A DNA stretch of 64,000 nt from Chryseobacterium antibioticum (lineage in GTDB: Bacteria > Bacteroidota > Bacteroidia > Flavobacteriales > Weeksellaceae), in the NCBI RefSeq assembly GCF_012927325.1, contig NZ_JABBGI010000003.1, positions 1 to 64,000 of the forward strand, read 5' to 3'. Position 1 is the stretch's first letter. Each line of letters starts with the position of its first letter. Below are positions 24,577-33,441 of this stretch, one piece after another. Under the pieces are notes generated by a model. The model ran no database searches and was not told the DNA's origin. It saw only the letters and a list, made by a program, of their open reading frames with translations. The position numbers and the translations under genes were made by a program.

Positions 24577-27105
24577 ATGATGTTAAACAACAACCCCAAA
24601 TATTACAACCTATTTTTTCTGCTTTTTATAACCTGCTTGACGTATGCCCAAAACACAGCAAATGGCAAGATCACCGATGCAAAAACCAGTAAAGAAATTT
24701 CAAGTGTAGATATCTTTATCAACGACAGTACTGAGCCCTTTTTGAAAACTTCCGGGGGGAGTTTCAGTGTTCAGTCGGACAGTATTATTTATAAACTAAA
24801 ATTTTCGAAAAAGAACTATTCCCCTGAAACCGTTACTATTACCCCTGAAACGGCAGACAATATTTTCGTAAAACTTTCACAGGAAAAGGAAAACACAATT
24901 GCCGAGATTGTGATCCATAACGAAAAAACTAAGTATAAAAATAAGAAGGAAAATCCCGCTTACGCTATTATGCAGGAAGTGTGGAAAAGAAAACGAAATA
25001 ACGGCTTAGAAAAGTTCGACACCTATACTTATAAAGAATACGAGAAAATCCAGTTTGACGCCAATAATCTGGACAGCGCTTTTATGAGTAAAAAGATCTT
25101 CAATAAGCTGGATTTTATTTTTGACTATGCAGATTCCACAGCCAGCGGAAAGATAGGACTTCCCATATTCCTGAATGAGTCTATCTATGAAAATTTCGGG
25201 GAAAACAAACCTGGAAAAAAAATAAAAAGACTGCTGGTCGCTCAGAAAACCTCAGGATTTCAAGACAACCAGGTCATCACTATTACAGCCAAAAACCTCT
25301 ACAGGGATATTAATATTTACGACAATACGTTAAATTATTTTGACATTGGATTTCCGAGCCCTGTAGGTACGAATGGATTCAGTACCTATGACTATAATTT
25401 AACAGATACCATTTCTATCCATAGCGAAAATGCTTACAAGATAAGATACCAACCCAAAAGAAAAGACGTATTAGCCTTCCAGGGATATCTTTATATAGAC
25501 ACAGACAGCTATGCTGTTTTGGGGGCTACTTTAAAGTCTACACAGAAGATCAATGTCAACTTTATCAACAGTATTTCCACAGAGCTGGAATATGATAATC
25601 CCGACGAGAATACATTCCTTCCAAAAAAATTCATTACAGAAATAGAACTGACTCCTTTTGCAAAAAAGAGGACTTCAAAAAGTATCATTGCCAAACGGTC
25701 GGTCGATTATTCTCAATATGAATTCAACAAACCTCTTGATGATAAGGTATTCACCCGCAGAGAGGAAGAATACGACGCTAAGTTTGTAGACAAAGACGAT
25801 GCTTACTGGGTTCAGGCCAGACCGGATTCATTATCGAAATCGGAACAGGGAGTCTACGAGATGCTTGATAAGCTTCAGCAGACACCAAAATTCAACCGCA
25901 TCGTTAAAATCTATGAGACACTGGCATCAGGCTATTACAACGCTTTTAAAGGCATCGATATAGGACCTATCTTTTCAATTTACGGTAAAAATGAAGTTGA
26001 AGGAGACAGAATAAGACTTGGAGCCAGAACCTATTTTGGACAAAACGACCCATGGAGAGCGCAGTTTTATACCGCATATGGATTCAAAGATCAACAGGTT
26101 AAATACGGTGCTGAAGCCCGCTATATGTTTAACAGAGTGAACAGATTCATGATTGGAGCAGGAACCAAACGAGACATCGAACAGCTGGGAGTACAACTTA
26201 CCACCGATGACGGAATTATGGCTCGTACTTTTGCATCATCCACTCTTTTTGCAAGAGGAGAAAATGCTTCTTTGAGCTCTATAAACAAGACCAATATCTT
26301 TGCATCTATTGAACCGTGGAAAAACTTCCAGGTAAGAGTTGACGGAACCCTGCAGAGCATAAAATCTGCCAATCCTGAGAAATTCAGCCTAATGTACTAC
26401 CGCGACGGTGATCTGAGAAAAACACTTAACGACTCTCACGTTACCCTTAGCTTAATTGCAAGACCCGGGGCAAAATTCTCCCAGACCGGAGTAGACCGCT
26501 ACGAGCACGGAACACTGGCACCAACCATTATATTGAAATACACGAGAGGAATTGAAGGCCTTTTCAACGGAGACTTTAATTATAACAGACTTCAGTTTAT
26601 GTTCTACAAACCGGTATTGATCGGAAGCTGGGGTAAGACGCTTATAAGCTTTGAGGCAGGAAAAACTTTCGACAATGTTCCTTTGGGGCTCCAGAATGTA
26701 ATTCCCGGAAACCAATCATATAGTCTGGCGCAGAACACATTTGCACAGCTTAATTATTATGAATTTGTAGCTGACACCTATTCCACCCTTCACCTTGAAC
26801 ATCACTTCAATGGAAAAATACTTTCATTCATCCCATTAATCAAAAAACTGAAACTTAGGGAGATCGCATTCATCAGAAGTGCTTATGGAACTTTAAGCGA
26901 TGCCTCTAAAGCGATCAATGTAGATGGATTTAAATATTCTGCCCCTAGTGAGCAAATTTATTTTGAATATGGATTCGGAATTGAAAATATTGGAATCGGA
27001 AACCTTAGAATATTCAGGGTAGACTTTAACTGGAGAGGAAATTACCTCGACAGACCGGGTATTTCTACATTTGGAATCAAAGCAGGATTCCAGGTTGGGT
27101 TTTAA
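24577..27105 (+). CDS. DUF5686 outer-membrane protein with carboxypeptidase-like regulatory domain
   Basis: The 842-residue protein has a signal peptide (FLLFITCLTYAQ). Residues 25-105 form a CarboxypepD_reg-like beta-sandwich (NGKITDAKTSKEISSVDIFI). The rest matches the DUF5686 family of Bacteroidetes outer-membrane proteins, with a barrel-like C-terminus of alternating strands ending in FGIKAGFQVGF. These proteins are thought to sit in the outer membrane; their function is not known. A second Met is at codon 2, so the start may be one codon later. A 13-bp terminator follows. Confidence 0.85.
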   Translation: MMLNNNPKYYNLFFLLFITCLTYAQNTANGKITDAKTSKEISSVDIFINDSTEPFLKTSGGSFSVQSDSIIYKLKFSKKNYSPETVTITPETADNIFVKLSQEKENTIAEIVIHNEKTKYKNKKENPAYAIMQEVWKRKRNNGLEKFDTYTYKEYEKIQFDANNLDSAFMSKKIFNKLDFIFDYADSTASGKIGLPIFLNESIYENFGENKPGKKIKRLLVAQKTSGFQDNQVITITAKNLYRDINIYDNTLNYFDIGFPSPVGTNGFSTYDYNLTDTISIHSENAYKIRYQPKRKDVLAFQGYLYIDTDSYAVLGATLKSTQKINVNFINSISTELEYDNPDENTFLPKKFITEIELTPFAKKRTSKSIIAKRSVDYSQYEFNKPLDDKVFTRREEEYDAKFVDKDDAYWVQARPDSLSKSEQGVYEMLDKLQQTPKFNRIVKIYETLASGYYNAFKGIDIGPIFSIYGKNEVEGDRIRLGARTYFGQNDPWRAQFYTAYGFKDQQVKYGAEARYMFNRVNRFMIGAGTKRDIEQLGVQLTTDDGIMARTFASSTLFARGENASLSSINKTNIFASIEPWKNFQVRVDGTLQSIKSANPEKFSLMYYRDGDLRKTLNDSHVTLSLIARPGAKFSQTGVDRYEHGTLAPTIILKYTRGIEGLFNGDFNYNRLQFMFYKPVLIGSWGKTLISFEAGKTFDNVPLGLQNVIPGNQSYSLAQNTFAQLNYYEFVADTYSTLHLEHHFNGKILSFIPLIKKLKLREIAFIRSAYGTLSDASKAINVDGFKYSAPSEQIYFEYGFGIENIGIGNLRIFRVDFNWRGNYLDRPGISTFGIKAGFQVGF

Positions 27106-27125
27106 TCAGAAAATGAAAATAGAAC

Positions 27126-27163
27126 AAGAACGGGCTGCATCTTCCATGAGGCAGCCCGTTCTT
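27126..27163 (+). terminator. terminator after the DUF5686 gene
   Basis: A perfect 13-bp stem AAGAACGGGCTGC / GCAGCCCGTTCTT with a 12-base loop starts 21 bases past the stop codon. Confidence 0.88.
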
Positions 27164-27300
27164 ATTATTCTATTCCTCAAGTTCATGAACAATGACTATC
27201 CGTGATCTTACGCTTAGCATTCGCAAACCTCATCAACATAGAGCAGACTTCACCATAGTTGAAATATTATTAAAAGCATTTATGTTTGAAAAATATCGAC

Positions 27301-27325
27301 AAAAAAACCTCAGCTTATGCTGAGG
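27301..27325 (-). terminator. terminator after the orphan double-glycine peptide gene
   Basis: On the minus strand CCTCAGC / GCTGAGG with a 4-base loop is followed by seven T. The 25 bases match those at 27664-27688 at 22 positions. Confidence 0.85.
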
Positions 27326-27348
27326 CCATTTCAATAACTTTATTTATA

Positions 27349-27516
27349 TTAACATGGGCATGGATCCGGGTCCATAACCATATTTTTACACCTTAGCCTT
27401 TGCTGTGCCGTCCAGCTACACCATTGAACGCAAGTAGTGGCCGGAGGTGGACAAGCTAAAGCGCCTCCTTCTATTGTTCTTAATTCTTTTTTAGATAATT
27501 TTCTCAAATTTTTCAT
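27349..27516 (-). CDS. double-glycine-leader Cys-rich peptide (bacteriocin-like)
   Basis: The 55-residue precursor begins MKNLRKLSKKELRTIEGG, a classic double-glycine leader, and then gives a 37-residue core with six Cys (LACPPP, TTCVQWC, LRCKN, PCPC) and several Pro. Such peptides are normally cut after GG and exported by a peptidase-containing ABC transporter; none is encoded in this window. A -7 box TATATTTG (27594-27601) and a 28-base leader element (27541-27568) lie upstream, and the gene ends in its own terminator. Bacteriocin activity is not shown; the family may equally be signalling or cofactor-like peptides. Confidence 0.82.
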   Translation of the reverse strand: MKNLRKLSKKELRTIEGGALACPPPATTCVQWCSWTAQQRLRCKNMVMDPDPCPC

Positions 27517-27540
27517 AATACTTTGTTTTTAATTTGTTGG

Positions 27541-27568
27541 CCTACTCTATATGCTTTTCGGCATCCGC
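27541..27568 (-). promoter_or_regulatory. conserved leader element, copy 1
   Basis: In the transcript sense this reads GCG-4 nt-CCGAAAAGC-2 nt-ATAGAGTAGG. It lies 24 bases before the peptide ATG and about 25 bases downstream of the -7 box, so it is transcribed. The same element precedes the peptide gene at 51191 (22 of 28 bases identical). The bases around CGAAAA can pair (ATGC / GCAT). Confidence 0.6.
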
Positions 27569-27593
27569 AAATGATTTGTTATTTGATAGTTGA

Positions 27594-27601
27594 CAAATAT
27601 A
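27594..27601 (-). promoter_or_regulatory. -7 box TATATTTG for the orphan peptide gene
   Basis: A perfect box on the minus strand, about 78 bases before the ATG, gives a leader of roughly 70 nt. No -33 TTG was found at the usual distance. Confidence 0.55.
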
Positions 27602-27663
27602 TAAATATTTCACAATAATTGGAATATTAACGAAAATATTTTGATTTCGCCACATATAGGCAT

Positions 27664-27688
27664 AAAAAAACCTCAGCAAATGCCGAGG
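27664..27688 (-). terminator. rplU-rpmA terminator
   Basis: Minus-strand CCTCGGC / GCTGAGG (one G-T pair) over a 4-base loop is followed by seven T, 26 bases past the rpmA stop. Confidence 0.85.
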
Positions 27689-27713
27689 TTTAAATTTTTA
27701 TAAAACGCTTAAA

Positions 27714-27971
27714 TTATGCGTTTGCTTCTACAGATACGAAAGATCTGTTGTTTGCTTTCTTTCTGAAAACTACTTTACCGTCTACTAATGCAAACAAAGT
27801 GTGGTCTTTACCCATTCCCACGTTTTCACCTGGGTGATGTTGTGTACCTCTCTGTCTGATAATAATATTTCCGGCAATAGCTTCTTGTCCACCGAAAATC
27901 TTCACACCTAATCTCTTAGAGTGAGACTCTCTACCGTTCTTGGAACTACCGACTCCTTTCTTGTGTGCCAT
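27714..27971 (-). CDS. rpmA: 50S ribosomal protein L27
   Basis: L27 lies at the peptidyl-transferase centre and contacts the tRNA acceptor end. The 85-residue sequence has the exact family pattern: [16 protein letters not shown] at the N-terminus, then [10 protein letters not shown] and [19 protein letters not shown]. There is no N-terminal extension needing protease removal, unlike in Firmicutes. It follows rplU by 12 bases in the usual rplU-rpmA operon and is closed by a terminator. Confidence 0.98.
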   Translation of the reverse strand: MAHKKGVGSSKNGRESHSKRLGVKIFGGQEAIAGNIIIRQRGTQHHPGENVGMGKDHTLFALVDGKVVFRKKANNRSFVSVEANA

Positions 27972-27983
27972 TTTATTACTGGA

Positions 27984-28559
27984 TTATTTGTTAAGTGCTT
28001 TAAATGTATCAATATTCTTAACGATAGCAGCATCTACTTCTTCGTGAGTAAGAATAGTTTTTTCTAATTCCACTTTAACTGCTTTACCTAAAGTAATTAA
28101 AGTTTCTCTGTTTTCTTTAGACTGAGACAAGTTGTTTTTCTTCAAGTGATAGTTCAGCTCGTGATCTTCACTAAAGTTAACAGTTGCGTTGTCTGAAAGA
28201 ACTTCAGCTTTCACAGTTTCTTTTTTAGCAGCTTTCTTAGAACCTCCTTCAAAACCAGTGATACCAGTGATTTTAATTTGAGTTAAAGATTGTCTGTGAC
28301 CGTTTTTAACTTGGTAACCTTTTCTTCTTTTCTTTTTGAAAACGATTACTTTATCAGCTTTTACATGGTCTAGGATCTCTGCATCTACAGTGATACCGCT
28401 TACAGCTGGGGCGCCAACAGTGATTGAACCGTTTACAGTAAGAAGAATTTTATCAAAAGAAACCTTGTCTCCTTTTTCTCCTTTTAAACGGTTTACAAAC
28501 AACTTCTGGTCTTGCTCAACTTTATATTGAAGCCCTGCTATTTCTACAATTGCAAACAT
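27984..28559 (-). CDS. rplU: 50S ribosomal protein L21 with C-terminal extension
   Basis: The first 103 residues are a normal L21 (MFAIVEIAGLQYKVEQDQ, KKRRKGYQVKNGHRQ, TQIKITGI). The protein then continues for about 88 residues: a Lys-rich linker (GGSKKAAKKETVKAE) and a helical part (LITLGKAVKVELEKTI, HEEVDAAIVKNIDTFKALNK). L21 of E. coli is 103 residues long, so the tail nearly doubles it. Extended L21 occurs in flavobacteria. The tail's role is unknown; it could sit on the ribosome surface. Confidence 0.96.
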   Translation of the reverse strand: MFAIVEIAGLQYKVEQDQKLFVNRLKGEKGDKVSFDKILLTVNGSITVGAPAVSGITVDAEILDHVKADKVIVFKKKRRKGYQVKNGHRQSLTQIKITGITGFEGGSKKAAKKETVKAEVLSDNATVNFSEDHELNYHLKKNNLSQSKENRETLITLGKAVKVELEKTILTHEEVDAAIVKNIDTFKALNK

Positions 28560-28963
28560 TGTTTATAAATTTTTAGTTATTTCGAGGTGCAAATATATGA
28601 ATAAATTTCTAAATAGCTTGCAATCAGATCTGTATTTTTTAAGAAAAACAATTTACAGTCATTTAAAGAATTCCCGGCAGTAAAATATTCAATCGCAAAC
28701 ACATTTTGAAAAAAAACACTTTCTTCTTGCCTACAGTTTAAAATCAGTACTCAAAGGTATATTCATGCCTACTTCTTAGTTATATCCAAGCAGAAACGAA
28801 AATCGCCTGTATAAATTCCTATCCATATTCACAAATAGGTTTATTTTTTTCACAAAAAGTAATATAAAAATAGAAATTCACTATGTTTTGAATAATTTTT
28901 TGCATTAAAGTACTCATACTTAACAGATAATTTATACCTTCGTGTTCACCAAAAAAATTTTAT
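28560..28963. other. divergent intergenic region rplU / zinc protease
   Basis: These 404 AT-rich bases hold the rplU -7 box TATATTTG (minus strand, 28590-28597, 30 bases from the ATG). For the rightward gene there is a near-match TACCTTCG (28934-28941). I see no gene or strong hairpin in between. Confidence 0.6.
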
Positions 28964-29851
28964 ATGAAAAGAAACTTCAAATTCTGCTTATTAGCAGGAG
29001 CCATTGCCGCTTTCTCACTGTCAGCGTGCCGTGATGACAAAATGGAAGAATCTGTTCTTCCTGAATCTCAATCTGCAAGCTCCAAGATCGAACAGCCGGG
29101 AGATCTTCAAAAGAGCTGCTCATATGTAGATCAGAACTGGAGCTCATCTTCCTTACTCTACACTACCCTTCAGAATTCAACAGACACCAACTTTATGAAT
29201 TCTCAGATGACTAAAATTGCAAGTCTGTGGGGAAGAAGCAATCCTACCCTGCGATTTGTAAATGATCCTTCCAATTTCAATTCTACGTACAATGCCATTT
29301 CTTATTCCACAGGAAAGATCTATTACGGCTATGCTATTTATTATGATGCAAAAAGCAAAGGCGGAGACATTGTCAATGCCATGATCCTTGCTCATGAATA
29401 TGGTCATCAGTTACAATACATTTTTGGCCTGCCTACTGTTAATGAATCTACCGCAAGACCCAACGAACTGGAAGCAGATGGTTTTGCGGGATATTACTTA
29501 AGAAGACCCAACGGATACAACAAAACGAGTTTTGCAGAAATTGCAGCAGCATATGAATTTGCACAGAGCATCGGAGATTATCAAACCAACAGTGCAAACC
29601 ACCACGGAACACCTCCACAAAGAAGATCTGCAGTACGTTTAGGTTTCCTTTTAGGGCAGTATGATCTTAATGCCGCGAATTTCGACTATAATTTCTTCTA
29701 TTATTACCAGGGTGTATTAAACGGCACTTATAAAATGGGCAAAAACTCTGTAAACCCAGAGATCGATGCTTATATGAGCCAATACATGGATGAACTTAGA
29801 AAAATCCAGACCGGAGAAATTTCTGCAGAAGAATTTAAACAACTTCAGTAA
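28964..29851 (+). CDS. zinc metallopeptidase lipoprotein
   Basis: The 295-residue protein is a lipoprotein (AAFSLSAC, Cys22). It has a zincin motif HEYGHQ (144-149) and a downstream NELEADGFAGYYL whose Glu probably completes the metal site. This resembles the 'neutral zinc metallopeptidase' (YpfJ-like) family, including the ELEAD segment. Residues 205-220 carry NHHGTPPQRRSAVRLG, also usual for that family. It stands alone and has a hairpin after it. The substrate is unknown. Confidence 0.84.
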   Translation: MKRNFKFCLLAGAIAAFSLSACRDDKMEESVLPESQSASSKIEQPGDLQKSCSYVDQNWSSSSLLYTTLQNSTDTNFMNSQMTKIASLWGRSNPTLRFVNDPSNFNSTYNAISYSTGKIYYGYAIYYDAKSKGGDIVNAMILAHEYGHQLQYIFGLPTVNESTARPNELEADGFAGYYLRRPNGYNKTSFAEIAAAYEFAQSIGDYQTNSANHHGTPPQRRSAVRLGFLLGQYDLNAANFDYNFFYYYQGVLNGTYKMGKNSVNPEIDAYMSQYMDELRKIQTGEISAEEFKQLQ

Positions 29852-29877
29852 ACATTCATTTTTAGCATATTTAACAA

Positions 29878-29909
29878 AGGAGGCAGGCAGCGATGTCCTG
29901 TCTCTTTTC
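29878..29909 (+). terminator. terminator after the zinc protease gene
   Basis: GAGGCAGG pairs with CCTGTCTC (one G-T) over a 9-base loop and runs into TTTTC, 29 bases past the stop. Confidence 0.65.
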
Positions 29910-29940
29910 ATTTTTATCAGTAAATATCCCAAAGTTTATT

Positions 29941-29948
29941 TACTTTTG
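29941..29948 (+). promoter_or_regulatory. -7 box TACTTTTG of the acyltransferase gene
   Basis: A perfect TAnnTTTG box ends 17 bases before the ATG at 29966, the usual distance seen at other genes here. Confidence 0.6.
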
Positions 29949-29965
29949 ACCCATATCGTACAACA

Positions 29966-31054
29966 ATGAACAGAGACCTCTACATTGATTTTGCCAAGGG
30001 AATGGCCACACTTTCCATTATATTCATCCATACCGCTTTCTGGTCCGGACAGTTTTACATTCCCACGGAGGTCAGGGTATTTTCTCTGGTATTTGATGTG
30101 GCACTTTTTTACGCCCTGAGTGGAATTACTTCAGGATCGGACATAGAAAAAACATTCTACAGGCTATTAAAACTTCAGATCACGTATATGATCTTTGTAA
30201 GCTTTCTGTTCTTTCTGGATTACTTTTTCAAAGTATTTGGATTAACCTTTTTCTCTATGGAATGGCTCCAGAGTTTCTATTCCACCTTTGGATCCAAATA
30301 TGCCGCAACCGGAGTTTCTGATGTTCCCCAATGGCAGAATCTCGGAAACTGGTACCTTCACCAGTATACCAACGCAGATACGTTCCCTGTCGTCATGGGA
30401 AGCTTCTGGTATTTGAAAGTGTATTTCATTCTTGCCGTTTTCGGAGTCCTGATCTTAAGATTTTTCCCAAAACACGTCACCTGGTTTATAGGATTGTGTC
30501 TTATTTTAACTTTACTGTTCAACGTTTTCCCCGAAATCTATCCTACAGGGCAGGTTGGGTATGTTGCTTTTTATCTGGCTATTTTTTTAATTGCCAATAG
30601 AATGCGGGGTAAGAAAATTCCTGCAAAATTGATTCCTGTCGTTTACGCAGTGGTCGCAGCAGCCTTGATATGGATGTTCTGGTATTATGGAAGTGAAATT
30701 TTTTATAAAATCAATAAAAACAAATTCCCGCCAAAGATTCCCTACATCATCTGGTCACTGTTCTCTCTTACCACCTTATTTGTCCTTTACAACAGATTAA
30801 AAATCACGAAAGAAAACTTTGTTACCCACATCGGAAAGAATGCGATTTTCTTTTATTTCGCCCAGGGAATAAGTTCTTCGCTGGTCTATTTCATTGTTGT
30901 AGCCCTAAAGGAAAATATGCCCTGGTGGGCGCTGATGGTCTTCATCTATATCATTAATATTATCCTTGCCTTCATTATTGCAGCAGGATTAAAAAAAGTA
31001 GACGATCTGGGATGGAGAATTCTGGAATTTTTAAGAAGAAAAACGGCTTCTTAA
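29966..31054 (+). CDS. acyltransferase-3 family membrane protein
   Basis: The 362-residue protein has about ten transmembrane helices. It begins RDLYIDFAKGMATLSIIFIHT, the N-terminal motif of acyltransferase-3 proteins in which the His late in helix 1 is catalytic. These enzymes move acetyl or other acyl groups onto surface sugars or lipids. No SGNH domain is attached. It is a single gene after the zinc protease; the acceptor cannot be told. Confidence 0.82.
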   Translation: MNRDLYIDFAKGMATLSIIFIHTAFWSGQFYIPTEVRVFSLVFDVALFYALSGITSGSDIEKTFYRLLKLQITYMIFVSFLFFLDYFFKVFGLTFFSMEWLQSFYSTFGSKYAATGVSDVPQWQNLGNWYLHQYTNADTFPVVMGSFWYLKVYFILAVFGVLILRFFPKHVTWFIGLCLILTLLFNVFPEIYPTGQVGYVAFYLAIFLIANRMRGKKIPAKLIPVVYAVVAAALIWMFWYYGSEIFYKINKNKFPPKIPYIIWSLFSLTTLFVLYNRLKITKENFVTHIGKNAIFFYFAQGISSSLVYFIVVALKENMPWWALMVFIYIINIILAFIIAAGLKKVDDLGWRILEFLRRKTAS

Positions 31055-31129
31055 TACTTTTACAGCCAATTTGAAATAAAATAATCTTTAGTATCGCAAT
31101 TTATTTTAATTTTACAAAAAATTCAAAAC

Positions 31130-31708
31130 ATGTTTAAGTTGAAACTTCCTACCGATCCAAGGTGGGCAAATATTGCAGAAGGAAACATAGGAGAAATTTT
31201 AACAGATCATGCGTGGTGCGAGCAGAAAGCCACAACAAATGCCATCAGTTTAATCAATATGCTCCCAGAATACCCGGAAATTGTAACGGAACTTATTGCC
31301 ATTGCGCAGGAAGAACTCGACCATTTCAGCCAGGTTCATGAGATTATTAAGAAAAGAGGATTCGTTTTCGGAAAAGCCAGAAAGGATGATTATGTCAACG
31401 AACTGGCTAAATTTGTTGTTCAGGGAAGAAGAGAAGATTTAATTGTTGATAAATTACTTTTCGCTGCTATGATTGAAGCAAGAAGCTGCGAACGGTTTAA
31501 AGTCCTTACCGAGAATATCAAAGATGAAGAGCTTAAAACATTTTATAAAGAATTAATGATTTCAGAAGCCAATCACTACACAACTTTTATTGGTTTTGCA
31601 AGACAGTTGGGCGATATCGAAAAGGTAAACAAACGCTGGGAAGAATGGCTGGAATATGAAGCCAGTATCATAAAATCTTACGGAAACAAAGAAACCATCC
31701 ACGGTTAA
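31130..31708 (+). CDS. miaE: tRNA-(ms2io6A)-hydroxylase, MiaE-like
   Basis: MiaE is a di-iron monooxygenase that hydroxylates the isopentenyl group of ms2i6A37 in tRNA. The 192-residue helical protein has the expected iron ligands: EELDH (61-65), E116 in MIEARSCERF and SEANHY (145-150). The length is in the family range. It would act on the product of MiaB encoded at 6053-7498. The gene is followed after 24 bases by a DUF502 gene. Confidence 0.9.
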   Translation: MFKLKLPTDPRWANIAEGNIGEILTDHAWCEQKATTNAISLINMLPEYPEIVTELIAIAQEELDHFSQVHEIIKKRGFVFGKARKDDYVNELAKFVVQGRREDLIVDKLLFAAMIEARSCERFKVLTENIKDEELKTFYKELMISEANHYTTFIGFARQLGDIEKVNKRWEEWLEYEASIIKSYGNKETIHG

Positions 31709-31732
31709 AAATAAAAAAGTAAAAAATCCACG

Positions 31733-32350
31733 TTGAAAAAACCAACCTTCGAAAATATTGCTAATTTTTTCCTGAAAAATTTCTTTCAGGGGCTGGTTAT
31801 TATTGGTCCTATTGGGCTCACCATCTTTGTGATCTGGTATATTGTCAGTGCTATTGACAATATCATTCCATCCGTTGCAAAGGAAATTCCCGGGCTGGTT
31901 TTCGTTTCAACAATCCTGATGACTGCCATTCTGGGCTACCTGGGAAATAAATTCGTAGTGGGAAGATTCTTTTTCGACACTATGGACAGCCTGCTGGAAA
32001 AAACGCCGGGGGTAAAACATATCTATACCCCTACAAAAGACGTCATGTCCTCATTTGTAGGAGACAAAAAGAAATTCAACCATCCTGTCTGGGTAAAAAC
32101 AAATGAAAATCCGGAAATCTGGAGAATCGGTTTTCTGACCCAAAAAGAGATGTCAGACGTTGACAAGCAAAACTACGTTGCAGTCTATCTGCCTCATTCC
32201 TACGCTATTTCAGGGTGGGTAATTGTTACTGAAGAAAAAAACATCAAACCTGTAGTGGGAATGAATGCGGCTTCTGCCATGAAGTTTGCCGTAAGCGGTG
32301 GTGTAGCAGGGTTCCATTCTGACGACAATATATTTAAAGCTCCGGAGTAA
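31733..32350 (+). CDS. DUF502 membrane protein
   Basis: The 205-residue protein has two N-terminal transmembrane helices (GLVIIGPIGLTIFVIWYIV and FVSTILMTAILGYLG) and a soluble C-terminal domain. KTPGVKHIYTPTKDVMSSF and SYAISGWVIVT are typical DUF502 segments. Its start is a TTG; there is no ATG upstream in frame, and the TTG is followed by KKPTFENIANFF, as in homologues I recall. It is cotranscribed with miaE. The function is unknown. Confidence 0.85.
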   Translation: MKKPTFENIANFFLKNFFQGLVIIGPIGLTIFVIWYIVSAIDNIIPSVAKEIPGLVFVSTILMTAILGYLGNKFVVGRFFFDTMDSLLEKTPGVKHIYTPTKDVMSSFVGDKKKFNHPVWVKTNENPEIWRIGFLTQKEMSDVDKQNYVAVYLPHSYAISGWVIVTEEKNIKPVVGMNAASAMKFAVSGGVAGFHSDDNIFKAPE

Positions 32351-32370
32351 TTCTACTCCGCGACTCTTTC

Positions 32371-32395
32371 AATAATAGCTGATCCGGCTATTATT
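32371..32395 (+). terminator. possible terminator after the DUF502 gene
   Basis: AATAATAGC / GCTATTATT form a 9-bp stem with a 7-base loop 21 bases past the stop; the T run after it is weak (CCTCTATTCC). Confidence 0.5.
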
Positions 32396-32497
32396 CCTCT
32401 ATTCCTTTTAAATATTATGTTAACCAAAAAAATCATTTTGGACATTTTTACCTATCTACTTTTATTCATTAACTTATTTAACTCAAATACCAATAAT

Positions 32498-33418
32498 ATG
32501 AACAAGAATCCTCTTCTCAATTGCGATTACGAAAAAGGTGTATGTGAAATCCTTGAAACACCAGATGCAGAATCTTCAGCAGAACAGCTGCACGGCACCA
32601 AAGACAAGATCACAATTATTTATTATACAGACCCTATCTGCTCTTCCTGCTGGGGAATTGAGCCACAGTTAAGAAAACTGAAATTAGAATACGGAAATGC
32701 TGTAGAATTAGATTATAGAATGGGAGGACTTTTACCGTCTTGGGACATCTACAATTCCGGAGGAATCAGTAAGCCCAGTGATGTTGCCCACCATTGGGAA
32801 GAAGTAAGCCCATATTACCAAATGCCTATTGAAGGAGGTGTCTGGATTACGGACCCGTTAAATTCCTCATATCCACCGTCAATTGCTTTTAAAGCTGCAC
32901 AAATGCAGGATAAAAAGAAAGCAGTGGTCTATCTGAGGGTTCTCCGTGAAATGGTTTTTCTTGACAAATTAAACATCACAAAACTTGAACATCTTGAAAA
33001 AGCGGCGGAACTTTCCGGATTAAATGTAAGTCAATGGAAAGAAGATTATGAATCCAAAGCTCAGATCGAATTCAAAAAAGACCTTGATCTTGGACGTCAG
33101 CTTGGGGTAAGAGGCTTCCCTACCCTGATCTTCACCAAAGACGATGAAATTTTAGACATCCTTTACGGAGTGAAGCCTTACGCAGATTTTGAACACAGAA
33201 TAAAAAAAATAAGCGCTGACGCTAAAAAAGAAGAATATTCTTTAGAACCTGATCAGCTATTCGCCATTTATCCCACGTTAACCACTCAGGAATTTGCAGT
33301 CCTTTCAAATATTTCTTTCGAAAAAGCATTTGAAAAACTTCAGAAACTCACAGAAGAAGACAAAGTTTCCCGCAAAAAGTATAAAAACGGAGATCTTTGG
33401 ATTTTTAATAAAAACTAA
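32498..33418 (+). CDS. DsbA-family protein (SpxH/FrnE-like)
   Basis: The 306-residue thioredoxin-fold protein has CSSCW (C48, C51) after the first strand (IIYYTDPICSSCWG), a helical insert and a cis-Pro segment GVRGFPTLIF. The C-terminal 90 residues look like a small helical domain. This matches cytoplasmic DsbA-like proteins such as YjbH/SpxH. I use the ATG at 32498 (MNKNPLLNCDYEKG, the form I expect in homologues). The longer frame from 32417 adds a hydrophobic stretch that could act as a membrane anchor, so the start is not settled. It leads a three-gene run with the monooxygenase and PLP enzyme. Confidence 0.8.
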   Translation: MNKNPLLNCDYEKGVCEILETPDAESSAEQLHGTKDKITIIYYTDPICSSCWGIEPQLRKLKLEYGNAVELDYRMGGLLPSWDIYNSGGISKPSDVAHHWEEVSPYYQMPIEGGVWITDPLNSSYPPSIAFKAAQMQDKKKAVVYLRVLREMVFLDKLNITKLEHLEKAAELSGLNVSQWKEDYESKAQIEFKKDLDLGRQLGVRGFPTLIFTKDDEILDILYGVKPYADFEHRIKKISADAKKEEYSLEPDQLFAIYPTLTTQEFAVLSNISFEKAFEKLQKLTEEDKVSRKKYKNGDLWIFNKN

Positions 33419-33441
33419 TAACACTATTTAAACTAATAAGG

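Noticed and set aside
32417..32497. N-terminal hydrophobic extension of the DsbA-like protein
   Set aside because: It is in frame and could be an anchor, but homologues of this type usually start at MNKNPLL-like sequences and a -7-like TACTTTTA lies at 32457; left as an alternative start only.
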